Part shown: piece by piece, positions 1 through 5,194 of the stretch
Position numbering within the stretch: the first letter of the stretch is position 1
Layout: each line of letters opens with the position of its first letter
Origin: an uncultured Clostridia bacterium
GTDB taxonomy: Bacteria; Bacillota; Clostridia; TANB77; CAG-508
Reading direction: 5' to 3'
Assembly: GCA_947625565.1 (NCBI GenBank)
Contig: CANQOU010000058.1
Coordinates: 1-7,292, forward strand
Length of the DNA: 7,292 bases
Made by a program: the position numbers and the translations under genes
The notes under the pieces: model-generated
The model's database searches: none
Seen by the model: the letters and a program-made list of their open reading frames with translations, nothing else
Told to the model about the DNA's origin: nothing

Positions 1-569
1 AAGACATGGGAATAGATATGCTATCACTTTCTGGACATAAACTATATGCACCAAAAGGAATAGGAGCATTATATGTAAAAGAAGGTATTGAATTATATAA
101 ATTTTTAGATGGAGGACATCAAGAAAAAGACAAAAGAGCAGGTACAGAAAATGTTGCTGAAATTGTAGCCTTAGGAAAGGCTTGCGAATTAGCTGAAAAA
201 GATATGGAAACTTATGTAAAAAAACTAAAACAAATGAGAGATTTCTTTTTTGAACAAATAAGAAAAAAATTCCCTGAATGTCATATAAATGGAAGTTTAG
301 AAAATAGATTGCCAGGAAACTGTAATGTTTGTTTTCCAAATATTGACTCAGGAGAATTATTATTAAAATTGGATGCAGAAGGAATTTGCGCATCAGGAGG
401 CTCAGCATGTTCTTCAGGAAGTAGTGCTCCATCACATGTATTATCAGCAATTGGAATTCCACCAGAACTAGCATCAGGAGCATTAAGAGTTACCTTTGGT
501 GACTTTAATACTATAAAAGAGGTTGAATATCTGATAGAGAAGCTAGAGCACATTTTATCCCATCAATAG
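1..569 (+). CDS. Cysteine desulfurase (NifS/IscS family), C-terminal part, 5' truncated
   Basis: This is a PLP-dependent enzyme that removes sulfur from cysteine as an enzyme-bound persulfide for Fe-S clusters or tRNA thiolation in the cytoplasm. The frame is open to the left edge. The family is usually about 380-400 residues, so roughly the N-terminal half is missing. Counting from the in-frame Met at base 6 (an internal residue, not the start), the PLP-lysine motif SGHK is at residues 9-12 (K12), followed by PKGIGALYV. The motif RAGTEN at 44-49 is typical of the family. The catalytic loop SACSSG places the cysteine at residue 135, within a long mobile loop as in the group I (NifS/IscS) subclass rather than the SufS type. 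The C-terminus is natural in length and ends at a TAG at 567-569. The last 59 bp overlap the 3' end of the minus-strand dehydrogenase gene. No partner (iscU/nifU, mnmA) is visible, so the specific role is open. Confidence 0.95.
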   Translation, partial: DMGIDMLSLSGHKLYAPKGIGALYVKEGIELYKFLDGGHQEKDKRAGTENVAEIVALGKACELAEKDMETYVKKLKQMRDFFFEQIRKKFPECHINGSLENRLPGNCNVCFPNIDSGELLLKLDAEGICASGGSACSSGSSAPSHVLSAIGIPPELASGALRVTFGDFNTIKEVEYLIEKLEHILSHQ

Positions 570-2112
570 CTGCTGTCATAATTCCACCAGCATAACCAGC
601 ACCTTCTCCACAAGGATAAATACCATCGATATTACTTGTAAAGTGTTCATTTCGTATAATTTTGACAGGTGAAGAACTTCTTGTTTCAACTCCTGTTAAT
701 ATGCTATCAGGATTATCAAATCCTGATAATTTTGTTCCAAAATATGGAATAGCCTGTTTTAATGTTTCAGAAACAAAATCAGGTAAAATATTATTAAGAT
801 TGCAAAGTGTAATTCCTGGTTTATAACTTGGCTTTACTTTTCCAATAAATGTAGAAGCAGTATTTTTTAAAAAATCACCTACACGTTGAACAGGTGCATA
901 ATAATTAGAGCCACCTAACATAAATGCTTTCAATTCTAAATCTTTTTGAAAATCAATTCCGGCTAAAGGAGAATTGGATATAAAATCTGAAGGTGTGACA
1001 TTAACTAAAATAGCACTATTAGAGTTTATACCATCTCGTAAAAAGGTACTCATACCATTTGTAACAATGGTATTTTTTTCACTAGAAGAGGCTATTACTG
1101 TTCCACCTGGACACATACAAAAAGTATAGCAAGAACGATTACTATTAGGAGAATGATATGCCAGTTTATAATCAGCAGGTGGTAGATGTAATTTTGTGAT
1201 AGTACCATATTGTGCAATATCAATATCTTGCCTTAGATGTTCAATTCGTAGTCCAACAGAAAAATTCTTAGGCTCAAGAAAAATTCCTCTATCATAGAGT
1301 TTATAAAATGTATCTCTACTACTATGACCAATTGCTAATATAAGAGTATCAGTATTTAATTCGAAAGTTTCTTTTGTAATAACATTTTCATAAACAACAC
1401 TTTTAAGACTACTATTATTAGTTTTAAAATCAATAAATTTATGATTAAAAAGAATAGTTCCACCATGTGATAAAATATATTCTCGCATGTTTTTTAAAAT
1501 GGTTATCAAATAATCTGTTCCAATATGAGGCTTAGAATTATACAAAATTTCTTTTGGAGCTCCAAATTTAACAAAAGTTTCCAGTACAGTTTGACAAAAT
1601 GGAGAATTGATATTAGTAGTCAATTTACCATCAGAAAAAGTACCAGCACCACCTTCACCAAATTGAATATTGGAAAGTGGATTCAATATACCTGATTTAG
1701 TAAATTGAGAAATATCTTTTTGACGTTCTTCTACAGGTTTTCCTTGTTCGATAATAATAGGCAAGATACCGTTTTCGATAAATGCTAAGCTACAGAAAAG
1801 CCCTGCAGGTCCACATCCTATTATAATTGGTCTTATATTTTTTTTGTGTGAAATATTTAAATTTAAAGAAGGAATATGTTGTTTTTTTATAACTTGAACA
1901 TTTTTCATTTTGCTATATTTTTTTTCTTGCTTAATTTCTATGTCTACAATATACACATAATGAACATCTTCCTTATTACGTGCATCAATAGACTTTCTAA
2001 TAATTTTCCAATCCTGTATATCAGAAATAATCATATTATATTTATCGCAAATTTCTTCCTTCAATTCATTTTCAGTTAAATCTTTTCTAATTTTAATTGT
2101 AATTCTTAACAT
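511..2112 (-). CDS. FAD-dependent dehydrogenase / NAD(P)/FAD-dependent oxidoreductase (COG2509-like)
   Basis: A 533-residue cytoplasmic flavoprotein of the 'uncharacterised FAD-dependent dehydrogenase' family, widespread in Firmicutes; the substrate is unknown. An N-terminal domain (about 1-90, beginning MLRITIKIRK) precedes the Rossmann dinucleotide-binding motif GCGPAG at 99-104, with an acidic E122 ending the second strand. Then come the family signature GEGGAGTFSDGKLTT (152-166), a second dinucleotide-type segment TLILAIGHSSRD (256-267), a CMCPGG motif (332-337), ETRSSSPV (476-483) and the C-terminal FAD-contacting GEGAGYAGG (502-510). The open frame continues to an ATG at 2289, but that extension is a hydrophobic run overlapping the divergent gene. 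The start at 2112 is chosen because TGAGGAGA lies 6 nt upstream and a sigma-A promoter lies at 2132-2160. The C-terminus matches the natural end of the family even though it overlaps the cysteine desulfurase gene by 59 bp. No intrinsic terminator follows it, as that DNA is coding on the other strand. Confidence 0.93.
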   Translation of the reverse strand: MLRITIKIRKDLTENELKEEICDKYNMIISDIQDWKIIRKSIDARNKEDVHYVYIVDIEIKQEKKYSKMKNVQVIKKQHIPSLNLNISHKKNIRPIIIGCGPAGLFCSLAFIENGILPIIIEQGKPVEERQKDISQFTKSGILNPLSNIQFGEGGAGTFSDGKLTTNINSPFCQTVLETFVKFGAPKEILYNSKPHIGTDYLITILKNMREYILSHGGTILFNHKFIDFKTNNSSLKSVVYENVITKETFELNTDTLILAIGHSSRDTFYKLYDRGIFLEPKNFSVGLRIEHLRQDIDIAQYGTITKLHLPPADYKLAYHSPNSNRSCYTFCMCPGGTVIASSSEKNTIVTNGMSTFLRDGINSNSAILVNVTPSDFISNSPLAGIDFQKDLELKAFMLGGSNYYAPVQRVGDFLKNTASTFIGKVKPSYKPGITLCNLNNILPDFVSETLKQAIPYFGTKLSGFDNPDSILTGVETRSSSPVKIIRNEHFTSNIDGIYPCGEGAGYAGGIMTAAIDGIKCALASLSDIQPLL

Positions 2113-2118
2113 AAATTT

Positions 2119-2126
2119 TCTCCTCA
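2119..2126 (-). promoter_or_regulatory. Ribosome binding site deciding the dehydrogenase start
   Basis: Read on the minus strand the sequence is TGAGGAGA, ending 6 nt before the ATG at 2110-2112. This sets the dehydrogenase start at 2112 and excludes the 59-residue N-terminal extension that the longer open frame would allow. Confidence 0.8.
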
Positions 2127-2131
2127 CCAAA

Positions 2132-2160
2132 ATTTTAACACAATTACATTTATTGTGCAA
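2132..2160 (-). promoter_or_regulatory. Sigma-A promoter of the FAD-dependent dehydrogenase
   Basis: On the minus strand there is TTGCAC (2155-2160), a 17-nt spacer, and TAAAAT (2132-2137). TG one base before the -10 box gives an extended -10. Transcription would begin near 2125, so the leader would be very short (around 12-15 nt) and the RBS would lie almost at the 5' end of the mRNA. Confidence 0.6.
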
Positions 2161-2182
2161 GAAATAAAATTTTATAAAATAC

Positions 2183-2211
2183 TTCCTATTTTTCATAATA
2201 TGATATATAAT
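2183..2211 (+). promoter_or_regulatory. Likely sigma-A promoter of the CmpB-family gene
   Basis: The -10 box TATAAT (2206-2211) is perfect. The best-spaced -35 (17 nt) is TTCCTA (2183-2188), which is weak. The overlapping reading TGATATATA (2201-2209) could act as an extended -10. The distance to the RBS at 2228-2235 is reasonable. It is divergent from the dehydrogenase promoter, with the two -35 regions about 22 bp apart. Confidence 0.45.
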
Positions 2212-2239
2212 AATACATATAAAAATTAAGGGGAAAAAT

Positions 2240-2869
2240 ATGAGAGAACTAAGAAGTAAAATATTGAAAATATTTTTAATATTTTTCATTGGAAGTATTT
2301 TTGGATTTTTTATAGAAATTGTCTATGGACTACTAATGGATAAAATGTTAGTTTTTAGAAAAGGACTGATATATGGACCATTTATACAAGTATATGGAGT
2401 TGGCGCAGTTGCATATTATTTACTAATTTGTAAAGTGAAAAAGCCAATTCAACTATTTTTTGCTGGTATGATTATAGGAGGAATTCTAGAATATATTTTT
2501 TCATTTTTACAAGAAGTTATTTTCGGAACAATTTCTTGGGATTATTCTGGAATGCTATTAGACATAAATGGAAGAACTTCACTACTATATAGTTTCTTTT
2601 GGGGACTAATAAGTGTAATATATTTGAAACTAGTATTTCCATGGGTAGATAAATTAGATATTTTTCTAGAAAACAAATTTGCAAGATTTGTTACATATGG
2701 TCTACTTGTATTTATGATATTTGATATTGTGATATCTTGTATTGCTGGTATGAGACAAGATGCTAGGAAAAATCAAATCCCACCTAGAAATAAAGTAGAA
2801 ATTTTTATAGATAATCATTATCCAGATGAGGTAATGGATAAAGTATATGTAAATAAAAAAGAAGTATAG
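2240..2869 (+). CDS. CmpB/DUF1113-family multi-pass membrane protein (putative ABC transporter permease)
   Basis: A 209-residue integral membrane protein. Five hydrophobic segments are visible at about 9-32, 46-64, 70-90, 112-132 and 150-170, followed by a charged tail of about 40 residues. It carries the hallmarks of the family annotated as 'putative ABC transporter permease' (CmpB, formerly DUF1113): a glutamate in the first helix (GFFIEIVYG, E26), the loop RKGLIYGPFIQVYG (40-53), a LEY motif at the third helix (83-85) and a WDYS...NGR loop (100-112). The transporter label is inherited from the family name. No ATPase or binding-protein gene is adjacent, so a transport function is unproven here. 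The start ATG has AAGGGGAA about 4 nt upstream. The gene stands alone between its own promoter and a strong terminator. Confidence 0.88.
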   Translation: MRELRSKILKIFLIFFIGSIFGFFIEIVYGLLMDKMLVFRKGLIYGPFIQVYGVGAVAYYLLICKVKKPIQLFFAGMIIGGILEYIFSFLQEVIFGTISWDYSGMLLDINGRTSLLYSFFWGLISVIYLKLVFPWVDKLDIFLENKFARFVTYGLLVFMIFDIVISCIAGMRQDARKNQIPPRNKVEIFIDNHYPDEVMDKVYVNKKEV

Positions 2870-2890
2870 AACATAATTTGTATACAAATC

Positions 2891-2935
2891 AAAAAAAGTC
2901 TAGTCAAATAAGTAAAAAGGCTAGACTTTTTATGT
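2891..2935 (+). terminator. Rho-independent terminator of the CmpB-family gene
   Basis: The stem AAAAAGTCTAG (2893-2903) pairs with CTAGACTTTTT (2921-2931). A further T-G and a C-G pair (2904-2905 with 2919-2920) reduce the loop to 13 nt. The 3' arm ends in TTTTT. It begins 22 nt after the stop codon. Confidence 0.85.
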
Positions 2936-2950
2936 TAAATGATATATAAT
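2922..2950 (+). promoter_or_regulatory. Sigma-A promoter of the PFK-family gene
   Basis: TAGACT (2922-2927, four of six matches to TTGACA), a 17-nt spacer and a perfect TATAAT (2945-2950). The -35 lies inside the 3' arm of the preceding terminator stem, so termination and initiation signals share bases. A strong RBS (AGGAGG, 2981-2986) follows. Confidence 0.55.
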
Positions 2951-2993
2951 TCGTATGCTAGAAATTTATAACTAGAAATAAGGAGGAACTATT

Positions 2994-4052
2994 ATGAAAA
3001 AAGAAAATGGCAATTGCCTCTTCCTTTATGGTGGAGGACTGGTTGATTCTGCAAATTGTTTTTTGCGGACAATCATGGACGAAGTGAAGAAAAAGAATAT
3101 CTTTAACCATATTTATGTTGGCAGATATTCTTTTGAAGCACTACTGGAAAAACGTTTCATTATGGAGTGGACACCTGAATTAAAAGCAACCGTTGAACAA
3201 GCTCATGGAGGATATTTTGGCACTTGCAGAGGTGTGGATTTAACAAAGCCTGAGCTTCAAGCAAATGCAATCGAACAATGCAAAGCTAGAAATATCAAGT
3301 GGGTATTTGTAGCAGGAGGAGATGGTTCCTCTAGACAAGTTGCAGAGATTGCAGAAGGATTTAAGGAAAAAGGCATAATGATGTCATTTATTATGCCTTG
3401 TACTGTTGACGGAATCGAAGGTGGTGCAGCATTAGGAATTGATATGGCAGTAAAGACATATGTAGGCTTAATCAATAATTTTGCTAATGCAACTTTATGT
3501 ACTCGGGATAATATGAAGTTTTCTGTTTCTGCAATTGTGTTACAGGGAAGAAACAGAGATGACTTACTAGCTTATGTTCTCAAAAAAATTGTGTCAGGAC
3601 CTGTTGCAGGCTTAGACCAGCAGTTTATTGACATTTTTGCAATCCCAGCTAATTATGAATGGGATAAAGAAAGGTTGGTAAAAAAAGTTGAAAGTTCAGA
3701 AAGGCCGGTATTACTCCTAATAAGTGAAGGAGCGACACTGCCGAAAACAGAATTGCACGAAACTTTTTCTAAGAAAAAAGTACGAATTTATTCTGTTGGA
3801 CATTTAGCACAGGTAAATGGAAGCACAACACAGGAGGACATTGAGGGAATTAAAAAACTGGTAGAAAGATTAATACCTGCTCTTGAAAACGGAATTACAA
3901 AAGATGAACCGTTTTCATTAGTGGTGGAGCATGATTTTTCGTCAGTTCGCGTAGAAAAAATTGATTATTACGCAAAACTTAATCCTCGCGAAGGCCAGCA
4001 TCCGACCCTTAAGCCATCATTAGAAACACTGCTTAAGATGTATTTGCCATAA
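2994..4052 (+). CDS. Divergent phosphofructokinase-family protein
   Basis: A 352-residue soluble protein of the PfkA superfamily (ATP- or PPi-dependent 6-phosphofructokinase, glycolysis). Recognisable elements in order are a glycine-rich N-terminal loop LYGGG (11-15), the phosphoryl-donor motif AGGDGS (107-112), TVDG (137-140) in place of TIDND, LQGR (183-186) in place of MGR, ISEGA (243-247), and GHLAQVNGS (269-277) where canonical enzymes have G-x-x-QRGGS. G111 in GGDGS is the residue usually associated with ATP rather than PPi use. The position before T137 is C, neither the G of ATP enzymes nor the K of PPi enzymes. The aspartate expected two residues after D139 is missing, and the arginine of QRGG appears replaced. 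Substrate and activity are therefore uncertain: it could be a sugar-phosphate kinase of altered specificity or a regulatory relative. Base composition is higher in GC than its neighbours (38-47% in lines I counted, against 25-28% in neighbouring genes), suggesting transfer. It is monocistronic, with an AGGAGG RBS 7 nt before the ATG. Confidence 0.85.
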   Translation: MKKENGNCLFLYGGGLVDSANCFLRTIMDEVKKKNIFNHIYVGRYSFEALLEKRFIMEWTPELKATVEQAHGGYFGTCRGVDLTKPELQANAIEQCKARNIKWVFVAGGDGSSRQVAEIAEGFKEKGIMMSFIMPCTVDGIEGGAALGIDMAVKTYVGLINNFANATLCTRDNMKFSVSAIVLQGRNRDDLLAYVLKKIVSGPVAGLDQQFIDIFAIPANYEWDKERLVKKVESSERPVLLLISEGATLPKTELHETFSKKKVRIYSVGHLAQVNGSTTQEDIEGIKKLVERLIPALENGITKDEPFSLVVEHDFSSVRVEKIDYYAKLNPREGQHPTLKPSLETLLKMYLP

Positions 4053-4076
4053 TGTAAATCCAAAACCATAGCAAAG

Positions 4077-4118
4077 AGGGAACTTTAAACTTCAAATGAA
4101 GTTAGAGTTCCCTTTTTT
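4077..4118 (+). terminator. Rho-independent terminator of the PFK-family gene
   Basis: A long stem begins AGGGAACT (4077-4084) and pairs with AGTTCCCT (4106-4113). The inner stem AACTTC (4088-4093) pairs with GAAGTT (4098-4103) around an AAAT loop, with one bulged A. A run of six T follows at 4113-4118. It lies 24 nt after the stop codon. Confidence 0.92.
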
Positions 4119-4180
4119 AAAAATAATAAAATTTTGTAATAAAATGAAATAATAAGGAAGATAAAAATGATAAAATAAGA

Positions 4181-4357
4181 ATGTATAAAAAATATTCAGA
4201 TAGTAATGTTACTGCAAAAACACTAGAATATGATGAAAAAAATCCGGATAAAATAATATCAGTTATAGAAAAGGAAAAGAATGTAAGAATAGAAAAAAGT
4301 CAAATGCCAGAAATAAAAAATAGGAGTATAGATATGAATAAAGTCTATTTTTTCTAA
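4181..4357 (+). CDS. Hypothetical small protein, 58 residues
   Basis: The ORF begins MYKKYSDSNV and ends MNKVYFF. I do not recognise it. The product is highly charged (K/E/D-rich), has no membrane segment or cysteine, and looks soluble. In favour of a real gene: codon choice (ATA, AGA, AAA, GAA) matches the surrounding genes and the frame stays open in very AT-rich DNA. Against: there is no good RBS at the ATG (AAGGAAG lies 20 nt upstream, nearer an alternative 3-codon ORF), and upstream the frame stays open only to a TGA at 4145-4147. It could be a small sporulation gene upstream of spoIIID, or the remnant of a longer gene that lost its 5' part. Confidence 0.4.
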   Translation: MYKKYSDSNVTAKTLEYDEKNPDKIISVIEKEKNVRIEKSQMPEIKNRSIDMNKVYFF

Positions 4358-4374
4358 GAGGGATTTTTTGCTAG

Positions 4375-4403
4375 TTCTAATCAGAACCTTATACGAATAC
4401 AAT
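4375..4403 (+). promoter_or_regulatory. Candidate sigma-E-type promoter of spoIIID
   Basis: AATACAAT (4396-4403) matches seven of eight positions of the sigma-E -10 consensus CATACAAT. The region 14 nt upstream (TTCTAAT, 4375-4381) is only a weak -35. Initiation would fall near 4410, about 25 nt before the start codon. In Bacillus, spoIIID is transcribed by sigma-E, which supports the reading. TTAAACAAAA (4403-4412) matches nine of ten positions of the SpoIIID-site consensus WWRRACARNY as I recall it, so autoregulation is possible, but this pattern is common in AT-rich DNA. Confidence 0.4.
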
Positions 4404-4435
4404 TAAACAAAAGTATTCATATGGGGGTTTGCTTT

Positions 4436-4702
4436 ATGAAGAATATATCAATCGAAGACCGTGCTATAGACTTAGCACACTATATAATAGATTCAAAAGA
4501 TACAGTAAGAGGAGCAGCAAAAAAGTTTGGAATTTCTAAAAGTACAGTACATAAAGACGTTTCTGAAAGACTAAAAAAAATAAATCCAAAACTAGCAAAA
4601 GATGTAAGAGAAATACTAGACGAAAATAAGGCAGAAAGACATATAAGAGGAGGGATGGCAACTAAATTAAAATATAGTAATTTACATATGGCAAAAAAAT
4701 AA
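4436..4702 (+). CDS. spoIIID: Sporulation transcription factor SpoIIID
   Basis: An 88-residue DNA-binding regulator of the mother cell. In Bacillus it activates or represses many sigma-E-dependent genes and helps switch on sigma-K. The helix-turn-helix lies at about 24-45 (TVRGAAKKFGISKSTVHKDV), with the nearly invariant SKSTVHKD block. It is followed by INPKLAKDVREIL (49-61) and the basic C-terminal signature RHIRGGMATKLKY (68-80), which in SpoIIID forms the second DNA-contacting part. Length matches the family (about 80-93). Two in-frame ATGs exist. I chose 4436 because GGGGG (4423-4427) stands 8 nt upstream and MKNISIEDRA aligns with the usual N-terminus; the ATG at 4421 has no RBS and would add only five residues. 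It converges with veg, and its stop codon lies within the shared terminator hairpin. Confidence 0.97.
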   Translation: MKNISIEDRAIDLAHYIIDSKDTVRGAAKKFGISKSTVHKDVSERLKKINPKLAKDVREILDENKAERHIRGGMATKLKYSNLHMAKK

Positions 4703-4725
4703 GGTTTGGAAATTCCAAACCTTTT
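4693..4725. terminator. Shared bidirectional terminator of spoIIID and veg
   Basis: A 9-bp perfect stem AAGGTTTGG (4701-4709) pairs with CCAAACCTT (4715-4723) around a 5-nt loop. On the minus strand it is followed by TA and seven T, a good terminator for veg. On the plus strand only four T follow, so termination of spoIIID should be weaker. The spoIIID stop codon (4700-4702) overlaps the left base of the stem and the veg stop codon (4724-4726) starts right after its right base. Confidence 0.85.
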
Positions 4726-5026
4726 ATGCTTCAATAACACTTTTTTTCTTTTTAGTTTCTACAGGAGGTGGAATTAGAGGACTATAAGAAGTTCCATCAA
4801 ATACATCAACCTCAACTGTTCTTGTTAAAATGTCGGTGTAACTATAAGTATCATTGCTAGTCTTTTCTTTAAATCTTACTGTAAAAACAGAAGGATATAC
4901 TTTTTCTATAGTAGCTTCTTTTTCAAAGGCTTTACTTCTACCTAAAGACCCTTTCACTATTATCTTTTGACCCACTTTTTCTAAGATGTCAGTTTTAAGA
5001 TTTGCAATATCGCTTTTACAAATCAT
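4724..5026 (-). CDS. veg: Veg family protein
   Basis: A 100-residue small protein of the Veg family. B. subtilis Veg is abundant and has been linked to biofilm matrix expression and to spore outgrowth; its biochemical role is not settled. Family features are an N-terminal SDIANLKTDILEKVGQKI segment (5-22), GSLGRSKAFEKEATIEKVYPSVF (26-48) and YSYTDILTRTVEV (61-73), closely parallel to the YPSVF and SYSYADILT motifs of Bacillus Veg. The fold is expected to be a small beta barrel. After residue 80 there is a proline-rich then lysine-rich tail (PPP at 86-88, KKKK at 92-95) longer than in the 86-residue Bacillus protein. AGGTGA (5031-5036) precedes the ATG by 4 nt, and a consensus sigma-A promoter lies directly upstream. 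It is downstream of yabG on the same strand, as in Bacillus. Confidence 0.93.
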   Translation of the reverse strand: MICKSDIANLKTDILEKVGQKIIVKGSLGRSKAFEKEATIEKVYPSVFTVRFKEKTSNDTYSYTDILTRTVEVDVFDGTSYSPLIPPPVETKKKKSVIEA

Positions 5027-5055
5027 GTCATCACCTACTCTCTTAAGATAAGTGA

Positions 5056-5084
5056 ATTATAGCATTTTTGACATAAAAAGTCAA
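5056..5084 (-). promoter_or_regulatory. Strong sigma-A promoter of veg
   Basis: On the minus strand there is TTGACT (5079-5084), a 17-nt spacer, and a perfect TATAAT (5056-5061) with TG one base upstream (extended -10). This is the best vegetative promoter in the window and agrees with the known strength of the veg promoter in B. subtilis. The predicted start near 5049 gives a leader of about 23 nt, so veg can be expressed independently of yabG. Confidence 0.8.
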
Positions 5085-5086
5085 AA
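5066..5086. repeat. Inverted repeat overlapping the veg promoter
   Basis: Two exact 7-bp arms, TTTTGAC (5066-5072) and GTCAAAA (5080-5086), are separated by 7 bp. The dyad covers the -35 hexamer and most of the spacer. One arm is the -35 itself, so the symmetry may be chance. It could also be an operator. It is not part of the veg transcript from the promoter above, but it would be in a transcript reading through from yabG. Confidence 0.5.
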
Positions 5087-5174
5087 GATGTAGAAGAAAG
5101 TAAAAACTGCGAAGGCTAGAAGTACCAATAGATTGATAAAATGCGAGCACTGATATTACATTTACATTACAACT

Positions 5175-5194
5175 TTGTTACAATTCTGTAACAA
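5175..5194 (-). repeat. Small hairpin spanning the yabG stop codon
   Basis: The arms TTGTTACA and TGTAACAA (8 bp each, 4-nt loop) include the last codons and the stop of yabG. On the minus strand no T-run follows, so this is not a standard terminator, though it could protect the mRNA 3' end. No better terminator for yabG is visible before the veg promoter, so yabG transcripts may continue into veg. Confidence 0.4.

Larger units (their letters stand above)
4120..4435. other. Intergenic stretch between PFK terminator and spoIIID
   Basis: About 315 bp separate the PFK terminator from the chosen spoIIID start. The stretch contains the 58-codon ORF at 4181-4357, a small dyad GTTCT-AATC-AGAAC (4374-4387) and the candidate spoIIID promoter. 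The first 60 bp are almost pure A/T, with an AAGGAAG sequence (4154-4160) that precedes only a 3-codon ORF (ATG at 4167). I see no RNA gene or riboswitch fold here. Confidence 0.5.

Noticed and set aside
281..553. Minus-strand ORF of 90 codons inside the cysteine desulfurase gene
   Set aside because: It is antisense to strongly conserved catalytic coding sequence, shows no family match and has no RBS.
1876..2079. Plus-strand ORF of 67 codons, hydrophobic and F/I/N-rich
   Set aside because: It is antisense to the dehydrogenase N-terminal domain; the hydrophobic look is the complement of lysine-rich coding sequence.
2113..2289. N-terminal extension of the FAD dehydrogenase (59 extra residues, hydrophobic) from an ATG at 2289
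   Set aside because: The extension runs through the promoter and RBS of this gene and into the divergent CmpB-family gene. The extended ATG lacks an RBS, and the domain start MLRITIKIRK fits the family.
2702..2887. Minus-strand ORF of 61 codons, tyrosine/isoleucine-rich
   Set aside because: It is antisense to the CmpB-family gene's 3' end and has shadow-type composition.
3257..3475. Minus-strand ORF of 72 codons within the PFK gene
   Set aside because: It is antisense to the conserved GGDGS and TVDG motifs and has no independent support.
4480..4740. Minus-strand ORF of 86 codons over spoIIID
   Set aside because: It is antisense to the SpoIIID HTH, runs through the terminator hairpin and has no RBS.
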